Positions 48,048 through 59,556 of a DNA stretch of 64,000 bases are shown one piece after another. Each line of letters opens with the position of its first letter. Position 1 is the first letter of the stretch. Origin of the DNA: Capsicum annuum (taxonomy: Eukaryota; Streptophyta; Magnoliopsida; Solanales; Solanaceae); contig NC_061121.1 of the NCBI RefSeq assembly GCF_002878395.1, positions 131,964,238-132,028,237 on the forward strand. Reading direction: 5' to 3'. The notes beneath the pieces were generated by a model. It worked only from the letters and a program-made list of their open reading frames with translations, did not search any database and was not told the origin of the DNA. The translations under genes and the position numbers were made by a program.

Positions 48048-50632
48048 TGTAACGCCCTAATTTTTTAAACCGGAATGCTACACGGTGCTCATGACCCCGA
48101 GGGACCACAAGCTAACCCACGATTGATATCTGTACCTGTACACTACATAATATATGAATATAAATGTGGAAACATGAACTAAAAGTCCATAAGGTTCAAT
48201 ACTGAACATAATCTGAATAATAATAATGTCTAAATAAAGTGGTATCACAATACCAAAATAAAACCAAAATGCTGAAGTCTGAATCTAGTCGGTAGTCTAG
48301 TCTGAAAGTCTCTAACTGTCTGAAGTAGGGAGTGAAAGGAACATGTCTCCAACTAACTCTCGCCTACTGAAAGCCAAACTAAAATGCTGAAGTAATAAAG
48401 TAGTAATCATGTCCTCGGAGAATGAGGAGTCATTGCTAACTCTGACTGCTGAAATCTGCAATGCTACAGCTGCTCTGGAACTCATGACTCTGAACCTATG
48501 GTGTAACATAAAATAAAGCACCATAGCGCAAATGCATCAGTACATCTGAATGTACTAATTATACCAGTGAAGCAGGCTAAATGTAAAGGGGTTTATATAC
48601 ATGAATAATGCAGACTAATATGAACGTAAGAATACATACATGCTTAAGTAACTGAAACTGAGATACTTTATTTAATAGTCTAAATCTTCTAATAATGATT
48701 AAGAGTGACTAAGATTGAGATCAGGCCCAACTAACGAGTGATCTTTGGAACTGATATTGAGAATATTCAACTGAATTTGAGACTGAGATCAAGCTTATCT
48801 GATGGGTAACCTCTATAAGTACTGATACTGAATAACTTTATGTTAGAACAAGCCTATCTAGTGGGTGGTCTATGAATATATGGAACTATCTAAGTTCCTT
48901 ATTGAGATTAAAGACTATATCTGACAGTCCTGATTTCTAAGATCTACTCAGAAGACTAAAACTAAAACTGTAACTGTGAGAGTGCTCACTTAACCGACAT
49001 GCCCTAAATCTGAACTGGTGGGGTCCAAACTGTAACTCCAGATGGAAGGGTGTCAATACCATGCTATGAGTAAATACCTCTCTGGTCAAGCCTATCTGAC
49101 GGGTGACCCTCGTAAGAAGTCAAGCCTAAGGCAGTATAATAGTCAAGCCTCTCTGACGGGTGACAAGCCTTTTTTTGATGGGTGACTCCTACATCCTGTG
49201 CTGGCTACGCAGTTTTGGAGTTTAGGGATTGCTCATAATGACTCTGCCTCTCTGATGGGGAGCCGTCATCCCTACACTCACTCGGTGCTAGCTCCTACTC
49301 CTAGCTAAAAAACTCTGAATTGATTCTTAGAACTTGTACTTGATCTGAACTGAAACTATTACTGAGTTTCTTACTTGACTGAGCTGACTAAGTTCACTCA
49401 GTTCTATTATTTGATGAAATACTACTGAATCTATTATCTAACTGAATGATACTAAGTTCTGAATTAATTTCTTGAATGCTACTGAGATCTGAGCTGAGTA
49501 CTAAACCAAAGTTGGAATGATAACGATACTTAGATTACTGAGATTTATTAAGTTCTATAACTATCTGAGAGTTCTGAATTTTGTAACTGACTGAATTCTA
49601 CTGATCATAGCACGACTGAGATTATCTTAAGACTGACTCGGCTCTAGGCACATAGTTATATTTTTTGGATACAAGTACCCCCAGGACTCGATGGAAGGAA
49701 ACTGACACACATAATACTTCTTGATCATAGGAATAACATCCACAATTCATAATATGATAAGTAGGGGATTTCATACTACACATGGTTCTCAACACCTTAT
49801 ACATGAAAGGGAATACATATAACATGGGTATACTGCATACCTCAATATCATGGACATTCCATATCACAACAACAACTCATAGCAACAATACATATCAATA
49901 ACATGGAATTCATGTGGACACATAAAGAACAGAACATGGACTTGTCATTTAAGCACTATTAAGTCATAAAAACATGGATTCTATCATTCTTGGCATTTTA
50001 TCAAACACCTTACATGCACAACTTTGGGAATAGGTGTACTTATCAATTTTACAATCTTAATCCATCCAAAATTCATGAGTTTCAACTAACCTACTCACCT
50101 GCTTAATGGAAAATACATCAAGATACAACCTTGAATCCAAACAACAATAACCAACATGAATATAGTCATAACACAATAAGAAAATCACAATTTATAATTT
50201 AAAACATGATTCTTGAGCTCCATGGATAAAAGGGATCCATGGATGAACACTATGCATACCTTAGAAATGAAACTTTGATGATTTGCTGGAGAGTTCTTGG
50301 ATTGGAAAACTTAATTCTTGATTATCTTGAAAAAAGGACTTTAATCTTGCTTTTGGGAGATAATTGTAATAAAAACCCTAATATTATGGTTGAAAGTGTA
50401 AGAGAAGGTTTTTGAAATGTTTAAATAAAGAAAAATAGGAGAAAATTACATTCCTTGAGTGTTTTAAGTCGTGGGAGGTGAAGGAAAAAGACCAAAATGC
50501 CCTTACTAAATCGCTTCCCAGTTGCTGAAAATCTAAGGCTGATAACATTTGTGATAGGTCGTCAGACTTGTGATAAGTCATCACAAATGTCTTCACTGGG
50601 GGTCTGATATTGATGGATTTCTGCCTAAGGTT

Positions 50633-50686
50633 GACGACATTCGTGATAAGTCGTCACACTTGTGATAAGTTATCACGAATGTCGTC
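50633..50686. repeat. 17-bp perfect inverted repeat in G 3' LTR
   Basis: GACGACATTCGTGATAA (50633-50649) pairs with TTATCACGAATGTCGTC (50670-50686) across a 20-base loop. A weaker hairpin from the same words precedes it at 50538-50600. Confidence 0.95.
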
Positions 50687-50724
50687 ACTCAGTTTTTTAG
50701 GATGATATGCTGGAGTAAAATAGG

Positions 50725-50800
50725 TATAACTTTTTGATCCGGTATTGGATTTGGGAAAAATTGGTATCATTGGAAAGATAATTCAAAGAGATTTAATTTT
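50725..50800 (-). repeat. Shared LTR box in G 3' LTR
   Basis: ATAACTTTTTGATCCGG, GGATTTGGGAAAAATTGG and CATTGGAAAGATAATTCAAA, followed by AAGGAGTTATGGTCAATTGA, the same trailer as in A. Confidence 0.75.
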
Positions 50801-51073
50801 ACATATAGTATTTCCTCTAATTCTATATATACAAGGAGTTATGGTCAATTGAAGTTGACCTAAGTTTTGATGCTCACTAAAACTTAAATGATAGGAAAGC
50901 TTTCAACTTGTCCTTGAGTTAGGGGACCTCTATGATCTAAATTCATGCTCAAATAGATTCCCACACTACATAATTGATTAACACACTAAATTTACATAGG
51001 ATTCGAGGCTTTTGGAACATCTACACATATGAATAATGGATTTTCATTCTAGTCCAAAATGTGGGGTGTTACA

Positions 51074-52839
51074 TTATCTTCCCCTTGGAATCATTCGTCC
51101 TCAAATGTTGATTAATAAGTTATGAGTACTGATCAACCGGACTTACTTAAGGGATGTGAATATCTAAAACATGACTATATGATGGAAATTACTGACATAC
51201 AAAATTTTCCACTAGAGTAAGCATGCATAACTGATGCATGGAATACCCGGATGAGACTATTGATAAGCTGAATCCTCATAACGGACATGCATATTGATGC
51301 ATGGATACTTGACTGAGTTGTTATCATGAACGTATGACTGAATACACTGATAAGATGCAATTTCTCTACTAAACATGTACATCTAATGCATGGAGGTCTG
51401 ACTGAACTTACTCTTGAAAGCATGACTGACTGTGCAATGATAATGATGCTAACTCATAATAGGAATCTACGCATGAAACTTAATAGGTTTACAGAATTGA
51501 TAACTTCGGGGAGTTATAGAGCATATCCCCCTTGGGAAAATATGTCCCTCTAAAAACACTTGTATCACTGGAATACTTGAGGATTACTGAGGTGGTGCAC
51601 AAAGAATCTATGAATTGGATCATATCTAAACATCTGAGAGCTGCAGATAATGCATGATACGTGAACTGAGTTATACTCGCAACTACTAAGGTACTCTATC
51701 TTGGAATAGTTACCTTACTGAGATTTTGGATAGTATGACTAGATGGAAAGATATGAAAACAAACTATACAAATCTGATTATCTGACTGCTAAACTGAACT
51801 TCTGGCTTTACTGACTAACTCATGCTGAAAACTTAAGCTTAACTGAAGCACTGCTTCTGCATTCTTTCAACTAAACCTTCCACCTTAGCCTCAAGTCATC
51901 ATCATAAGTCTGGGAATACTTCACTAAACTCTGAACTAAACTACAATCAATCTACTCTAGGGTCTGCAATACAATAATGTACCTAAATGATAACTCATCT
52001 TGCAAGATTACACTTGAAAGTATAAAGCTCACTGCTAATACTATCTCTTGGGGTACAACTCTTTAACTTTCTTTAGTCTATGCAATTATCAAACTTAAAT
52101 TCTTGCATGCATTGTTCAAGCCTACTGAAATCTCTAGAATATGTCTAGCCACTTATACATAAACATAACACCCACTACTATCATGGGATACTAATATCAC
52201 ATCTTTTAACTTACATCCACACCTTCATACTTAGCCTAAAATCCACCAACTTAAATTCTTCAAAGATTCAAGCTTAGTCTCTAAAGAATAATGTGAATAT
52301 CCATGATTCTTTAATAAACATGCTACTCTCATCTTAGCCTTCAAATGTTACCTCTCTAAAACTTATATTTTCTCCACACCATGAGAATTACCACTATGCC
52401 TCCATCAACAACACATATAACTCCAGATCACTAAACTTAAACTCTTTCATACATTGTTTTAAGCCTACTAATTCACCTTTTATACAAATAACCCCTATGA
52501 AATATATTCTTCCCAACATTAGATAGCACTATGCCAAACTATTTGTGGGGAAGGTCTGAGAAATCTCTATCTATAGGACTTTGAGCCTCACTTCTTTTGA
52601 TACCTTAATAGTAAGGTAAATCTGACAGGAATGGAACATGATGAGAATCTACATAAGTTTCTTAGAGAACCTTTCTATAGCATGATCTGAGACATAAAAG
52701 AAGGGAAACTATTCCTAAAACATCTTATAGCCTCCTGCACATAAATGTGGTGCGCAATAGACTCATGTACAAGACTCTACTAGATGCGGTTTTCAGACTT
52801 CCTAGGACACTATTGAACCTTAGGCTCTGATACCAAGTT
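51074..52839 (-). other. Element G internal region, non-coding
   Basis: The PPT on the minus strand is CCAAGGGGAAGATAA (51074-51088). The PBS TGGTATCAGAGCC is at 52823-52835. The last 180 bp before the PBS match leader A (CCTAAAACATCTTATAGCCT, then CATAAATGTGGTGCGC). Near the other end, ATGCATGGA recurs at about 51236, 51296 and 51386 in three related segments. No frame shows a retroelement motif. Confidence 0.85.
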
Positions 52840-55800
52840 TGTAAAGCCCCAATTTTCTAAACCGAAATGCTACACGGTGCTCATGACCCCGAGGGACCAC
52901 AAGCTAATCCCTGACTGATATTTGAACCTATACACAGCATAATATATGAATATAAATATGGAAACAAGAACTAAAAGTCCATAAGGTTCAATACTGAACA
53001 TAATCTGAATAATAACAATTTCTGAATAAAGTGGTATCACAATACCAAAACAAAACCAAAATACTGAAGTCTAAATCTAGTTTGTAATCTAGTCTGAAAG
53101 ACTCTAACTATCTGAAGTAAGGAGTGAAAGGAACATGTCTCCAATTAACTCCCGACTACTAAAAGCCAAACTAAAATACTAAAGTAATAAAGTAGTAATC
53201 ATGTCCTCAAAGAATGAGGACTCACTGCTAACTCTGACTGCTAAAACCTGCAATGCTACTGCTGCTCTGGAACTCTTGACTCTGAACCTATGGTGTAACA
53301 TAAGAGAAAGCACCATAGTGCAAATGCGTCAGTACGTCTGAATATACAAAGTATATGAGTGAGGTAGACTAAATACAAAGGGGTTTATATGCATCAACAA
53401 TACGGACTAATATGAACGTGAAAATACATACATGCGTAAGTAACTAAAACTGAGCAACTGTATCTGACAATCTAAATCTTCTAATAATGATTAAGAGTGA
53501 CTAACCTTGAGATCAGTCCTAACTAACGGGTGATCTCTGGAACTGATATTTAGAATACTCAACTGAATCTGAGACTGAGATCAAGCTTATCTGATGGGTG
53601 ACCTATGTAAGTACTGATACTGAATAACTTTATGTTAGACCAAGCCTATCTAGCGGGTGGTCTGTGAATTTGTGTAACTATCTGAGTTCCTTACTGAGAT
53701 TAATGACTATATCTGACAGTCCTGATTTCTGATTTCTACTCTGAAGATTGATACTGAAACTATAATTATAGGAGTGCTCACTTAACCAACATGCCCAAAA
53801 TCTGAACTGGTGGGGTCCAACCTATAACCCCAACTGGAAGGGTATCAATACCTTGCCACGAGTAAAGACCTCTCTGGTTAAGCCTATCTGATGGGTAACC
53901 CTCGTAGGAAGTCAAACCTAAGGCACTATAATAGTCAAGCCTCTCTGACGGGAGACAAACCTTTTTCTGACAGGTGACTCCTACATCCTGCGCTGGCTAT
54001 GTAGTTCTGGAGTTCAGCAATTTCTCCTAATAACTCTGCCTCTCTAACGGGGAGCCGCCATCGCTGCACTCGCTCGATGCTAGTGACTTCTCCCAACTGA
54101 AAGACTCTAAACTGATTCTTGGAACTTGTACTTAATCTGAACTGAAACTATTACTGAGTTTCTTACTTGACTGAGCTGACTGAGTTCACTCGGTTCTGTT
54201 ATGTGATGAAATACTATTGAATCTATTATTTGACTGAATGATACTAAGTTCTGAATTGATTTCTTGAATGCTAATGAGATCTGAGCTGAGTACTAAACCG
54301 AAGCTGGAATAATAACGATACTTAGATTACTGAGATTTCTTAAGTTCTATAACTATCTGAGAGTTCTGAATTTTGTAACTGACTGAGTTCTACTGATTAT
54401 AGCACGAATGATATTATCTTGAGACTGACTCAGCTCTAGGCACACAGTTATATTTTTTTGATACAAGTACCCCCAGGACTCGATGGAAGGAAACTGACAC
54501 ACATGATACTTCTTGATCATAGGGAATAACATCCACAATTTATAATATGATAAGTAGGGGATTTCATACTACTCATGGTTCTCAACACCTTAAAAATGAA
54601 AGGGAATACATATAACTTGGGTATATTTGCACACCTCAATTTCATGGACATTCCATATCACAACAACAACAACACATATCAATAACATGGAATTCATGTG
54701 GAAACATAAAGAATAGAACATGGACTTCTCATTTAAACACTATTAAGTCATAAAAATATGGATTCTATCATTCTTGGCATTTTATCAAACACCTTACATG
54801 CACAACTTTGGGCATAGGTGTACCTATCAATTTGACAATCTTAATCCATCCAAAATTCATGGGTTTCAACTAACCTACTCACATGCTTCATGAAAAACAC
54901 ATCAAGATACAACCTTGAATCCAAACAACAATAACCAACATGAATATAGTCATAACACAACAAAGAAATCACAATTTATAATTTAAAACATGATTCATGA
55001 GCTCCATGGATGAAATAGATCCATGGATGAACACTATACATACCTTAGAAAGGAAACTTTGAGGAGTTACTGGAGAGTTCTTGGATTGGAAAACTTAATT
55101 CTTGATTATCTTGAAAAAAGGGCTTGAGTCTTGCTTTTGGGAGATGATTTTAATAAAAACCCTAATCTTGGGGTTGAAAGTATAAGAAAGGGTTTTTGAG
55201 ATGTTTAACTAAATAAAAATATGAGAAATTTATGTCCCTTGAGGGTTTTGTGTCGTGGGAGGTGAAGGAAAAAGACCAAAATACCCTTACTAAACTGCTT
55301 CCCAGTTGCTAAAAATCTAAGGTTGACGACATTTGTGATAGGCCATCAGACTTGTGATAAGTCATCACAAATGTCATTACTAGGAGGCTGGAATTGATGG
55401 TTTTCTACCTAAGGCTGACGACATTCGTGATAAGTTGTCACACTTGTGATAAGTTATCACGAATGTCGTCACTCAGTTTTCCAGGCTGATATGCTGGAGT
55501 AAAATGGGTATAAATTTTTGCTCCAGTATCGAATTTAGGTGAAATTGGTATTGTTGGAGAGCTAATTCAAATAGATTTAATTTGACATATAGTAGGTCCT
55601 CTAATTATATATATATATATATATATATACAAGGACTTATTGTAGATTGAAGTTGACTTATGTTTTGACGCTCACTAAAACTTGAACGATAGGAAAGCTT
55701 TCAACTTGTCCTTGAGTTAGGGGACCTCTATAATCTAAATTCATGCTAAAATATATTACCACACTACATAATTGATTAACATACTAAATTTACATAGGAT

Positions 55801-55871
55801 TCAAGGCTTTTAGAACATCTACACATATGAATAATGGATTTTCATTCTAGTCTAAAATATGGGGTGTTACA
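52840..55871 (-). repeat. Element G 5' LTR (right copy)
   Basis: From TGTAAAGCCCCAATTTT to GGGGTGTTACA, matching 48048-51073. The 17-bp inverted repeat is kept at 55417-55433 and 55454-55470, and the shared box at about 55507-55580. An AT microsatellite of about 12 units (55606-55629) is longer than in the other copy. Confidence 0.93.
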
Positions 55872-55876
55872 GTCAC

Positions 55877-56800
55877 CTTATGTGCTCTGCAAATCATGTT
55901 GAGGCATATAGTTGTTAAACCCAAGGAATAAGTGGAAGAGAATGCATAGTTTTGTGCTGAACCTTTTTGTGACCCTTCTATCTCATGCGTTCTTTATAGC
56001 AAGGTTCTTTATAAAAATTACATTTTGTCATCTCTTGATCAGACTTCTAATAAAACATATATCCATTAACATAATAATTAATAATTTGACTATTTAAACC
56101 AAATTTTGACACTAATTTCATTGTCTGATAGTGATCAAGAGGTATCTTATTATCTGGATAACCTGTACTCTTTATTTATTATGCCATTGCATTAAAACCA
56201 CTATGGAACATAATGTACTCAAATTTAATACTAATCATTTTGATAACCATAGACAACTCTGAATATTTTACATCCAGGCCATAAGGGTTCTTGAGTTGAA
56301 TTAAACATTTTATAAAATTTGGTAGCACTCATATTCAGAGACTCTTCTATATTGTGTTCAACTTACTATCCAAATTTTACACCAGCAAAATTATAAATTA
56401 TACCTTGATATCTATTCATTTGTTCATAGTCTTCTCTTAAAATTTTACTTTGACTACTTGAAGGCATGTCAAAGCAACACCCTTGACAACTACTTGTAGC
56501 ACCTAAATTGACATGATCATTCAAATTAATAAAAAGTGTTTCCTTTCCTGACTTCCTATATCAATATCTTGGTGTGAATATTTTTATAAAAATATGCACA
56601 TTAGCTAAATCAGTTGTCAAGAACTTAATATTTTTACAAAGCTTACAATGACATTTTATTACCTTTTTTAGATAAAAACTTTGATTGACTAAAAGCAGAT
56701 TCAATAAAATCATTCATGCCACTGATAAATTCATCTATATATGTTGATCGACCTAAAAAAAGGACCAGCCCAATAAGGACAGCACACGCCCCACTTCAAG
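55877..56800 (-). pseudogene. CACTA transposase, N-terminal part with transposase-associated domain
   Basis: Minus frames. TYIDEFISGMNDFIESAFSQ (about 56695-56755) and KCHCKLCKNIKFLTTDLANV (about 56600-56660) are the transposase-associated zinc-binding domain of plant CACTA proteins. NYYVNGYMFY and KSDQEMTKCNFYKEPCYKER (about 55985-56080) and HSLPLIPW, then AEHIR, mark the start of the TNP2 core. It is cut at 55876 by element G and continues at 48047. Stops and frameshifts are many. Confidence 0.8.
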
Positions 56801-58072
56801 CGCACCTCTGTATCGACTGAACTGATTGTGCCTACCCTAACTACTCTATTTACCATCCATTTTTATGCATAAAAATTTTCATATTCTGAACCAAAAGGTA
56901 AACACATTTAAACATATAATTAGAAAAATTAGGATAACTATTCAAAATCTAGGTATGTTTTATTGATAGTAGGTATCCTACACAATGAATAAAGTTAGCT
57001 TTTTTGAATGACAAAATGATCTACTGAATCCTTGTACTTGTCTGAGTTTGTGTTATGAACACTTCTACTTAACTCTTTGTTATCTGAACCCCTGAACATT
57101 TTATAATACAATATTTCAATTCTTTTTTTGACTTGACATCCTATGTGGCATAAACAGCCAAGGGGCGTGTCTACAAATATTTTTGGTGTGTGAAACCTTA
57201 TAAAAAGGACCAAATGGTTACTTAAAGCCCTTATATCAGTCATCTTCTTCCCCATTTACATCTAACATCATTGTTGGACAATTTTGATCTTTTTATTGGC
57301 TTTTCCTCGATCTTCTATCTTTAAATTTCTTCATTAATTTTTTTTGCCTATCCTTATACACCTCTTTTTCATGCATTTTTAGTTTACTTTTTTCCTTCAA
57401 TTTACACATGACAGTTTTTTTTGCTATTGTGGACTTAATGCCATTGAATACATAACACCACTATAAAAATATTTTACATTAATGTTAAGCATGAAATAAA
57501 GAAGAACTCCTAAAAAATTTCAACAAAATCAATGTTAATCAACAAACCTAAAACTAAAGAACGACATAAATACTCGAACAAAAAAGTCAAAAAAAACTTA
57601 AACAACATATAATTGGGAAAATAACTTTAAAAACTTATATAGATAGTTTGAACATCGATCAAAAAGAACAACAAAACTTAAACAATTCAGTGGAAACAAA
57701 GAAAAAATTGAAGAAGGAAAAGTTTGGGTGTGTTATGATCCTTTTTATTGTTACGATTATTTCTAGAATTCAAAAATTTGGTTTAATATGTTCCTTATAT
57801 TAGGAGTTAGAAATTTCAGGTTAGGCTAGTCTTGGGCAAAATTCGAGTAAGGTATGGTCTAGGAAAATTTGGGAGTGGATTAGATAACTGTGAAAGAATG
57901 TAATATATCTTTGTGTTTGCTAAGACAATAAGAAATCAGTAGGATCTTTTGAAAGTGAATTCAGGTAACTAGAACTCTTGATATCAAACTTGGTGTACAA
58001 GGGTTAGTTCAGAATAACAAGGTTTGGAGGAGCATTGTGAAAAAGGCAAAATTGAGAGCAATCTCGAGTTTC
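56801..58072. other. Right flank of CACTA remnant, no gene
   Basis: AT-rich DNA, probably the 5' part of the CACTA element followed by host DNA. No CACTA terminal repeat in the expected orientation and no coding signal were found. The open frame at 56995-57255 (minus) has no recognisable motif. Confidence 0.5.
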
Positions 58073-59556
58073 TGTAAAACACCCTAGTTTCTGTACCTTG
58101 GAAAATTTCTTAGAATTCTTGCCTCTAGACCCAATATGACTCATGGGTACGAGCCGTATGTTGGGGTACGAATGGTATGGTCCAATCGTATGCTGACCAG
58201 TATTGGTTGGTGGGATGGATTTTGGTCACTAGAATAGGTACGACTTGGTGATACGAGTCATATGGTAGAATACGAATTATTTGGTTCATTTACTTAACCT
58301 TATACTTGGTAACATAAGTTGGATCTGAGCATGAGTGGCTCACTAGGAGCCGTAAGCTAGGGTACCAGTCATACCAGGGACTCATATAGTGGATAGTATT
58401 CAAACCTTTTGTTATTCTATCTTGCCAGGGATACAGGTAAATGGTATGGATTGTACGTTGTTAATACGAGTTGGATAGGAAGAGTCGTACCCTGAAAAGT
58501 ATTGGGTCAAAGGTTTAAGGCTTAAGATATGAGTGGTAGGCACCACTCGTATCGAAGGATACGACTCGTGAGTGTCAGTCGTACCCTTATGATGGGATTT
58601 TGTGCATCTTAAGTGGGGATATTCTAAAAATTTCCCCACTTACCCTAATATGGCCCCATGATTTCTAACTCTTTTAGGAGGCTATTTACCCTATTATTCT
58701 ATTCATTAACACTTAGAAACTCTTCAAAACACTTTATAATTCTCTCAAAATCTTTTAGGCAAGGAAGCTAGGGTTTCAACTAGAGAACTAAGTTGGGGAT
58801 CTTGTTGGAGGTTTCTCTTTGTGTACTTTGTTAATTAAGGCATGTTATCTTCCCTAATTGTTAGTTTCAATTAAAGGCATGGTTTTATACAATGTTTTAA
58901 ATGATTTAAATGTTGTATGATTTTGGGTTTTCAAATATAATTTGGGGGTTTTGGTTATAAATGTTTGGTTATAGTTTTCCCATGTTTTAATTATGCTTTT
59001 ATATGCATTAATGGTGGTTTTGATTAATTGGTTGCACGGGAATGGTTCTTTGGTAATGGAATCTAGTTTTGAAAATACTATGCCTCCAATGCACTTGATA
59101 AAATGTCTTTAACAATGTTTTTCCTATAATATTGGTTTTTCAATGGAACTTATGCATGGTTTAAACTTGGTAATGAAACCCTAAATGATATAGATGGTTT
59201 AAATGGGTTTAAATGGATTGGAATGGCCTTGGTGGCCATAGTTTTGGTTAATTGGAAATCATGAAGGGTATATGGAATCCTTTAAACCTATATATGGTTG
59301 GCTATGGACAAAACATACAAGTATAGTCGGTATGATGATATCACTACTAATGGCCTTGGTTAATAGATGGTTATTGGATTGGTTGGTTGCTTGGTAACGC
59401 TTTTAATTGAGCAATAATGGTGGCGTGTATAGCAAAGCCGTGAAAGGTGAAGGTCCCAGAGGGACCAAAACTGAAAACTCATATTTATCGATGTGAGGTT
59501 TAGTCTTGGTGACCGTGTACATGATGTCACACTTTATATTTGGGGGATGTACTAGT

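Larger units (their letters stand above)
48048..51073 (-). repeat. Element G 3' LTR (left copy)
   Basis: From TGTAACGCCCTAATTTTTTA to GGGGTGTTACA. It includes repeated CTGACGGGTGA-type words at about 49080-49200, a perfect 17-bp inverted repeat at 50633-50649 and 50670-50686, and the shared LTR box at about 50725-50800. Confidence 0.93.
48048..55871 (-). mobile_element. Element G: non-autonomous LTR retrotransposon (LARD-like)
   Basis: Two 3.03-kb LTRs flank a 1.77-kb interior that has a PBS and PPT but no gag or pol motif in any frame. It is flanked by the perfect duplication GTCAC (48043-48047 and 55872-55876). It sits in the CACTA transposase. The leader next to the PBS closely matches that of element A. 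The LTRs look very similar to each other, so it is probably among the younger insertions here. Confidence 0.92.

Noticed and set aside
48048..55871. Two separate solo LTRs in place of element G
   Set aside because: The outer GTCAC duplication, the PBS beside the right LTR and the PPT beside the left show a single element.
56995..57255. 86-codon minus-strand frame
   Set aside because: No motif; AT-rich flank of the CACTA remnant.
57461..57475. CACTATAAAAATATT as a CACTA end
   Set aside because: It points the wrong way for the right end of this element and has no partner.
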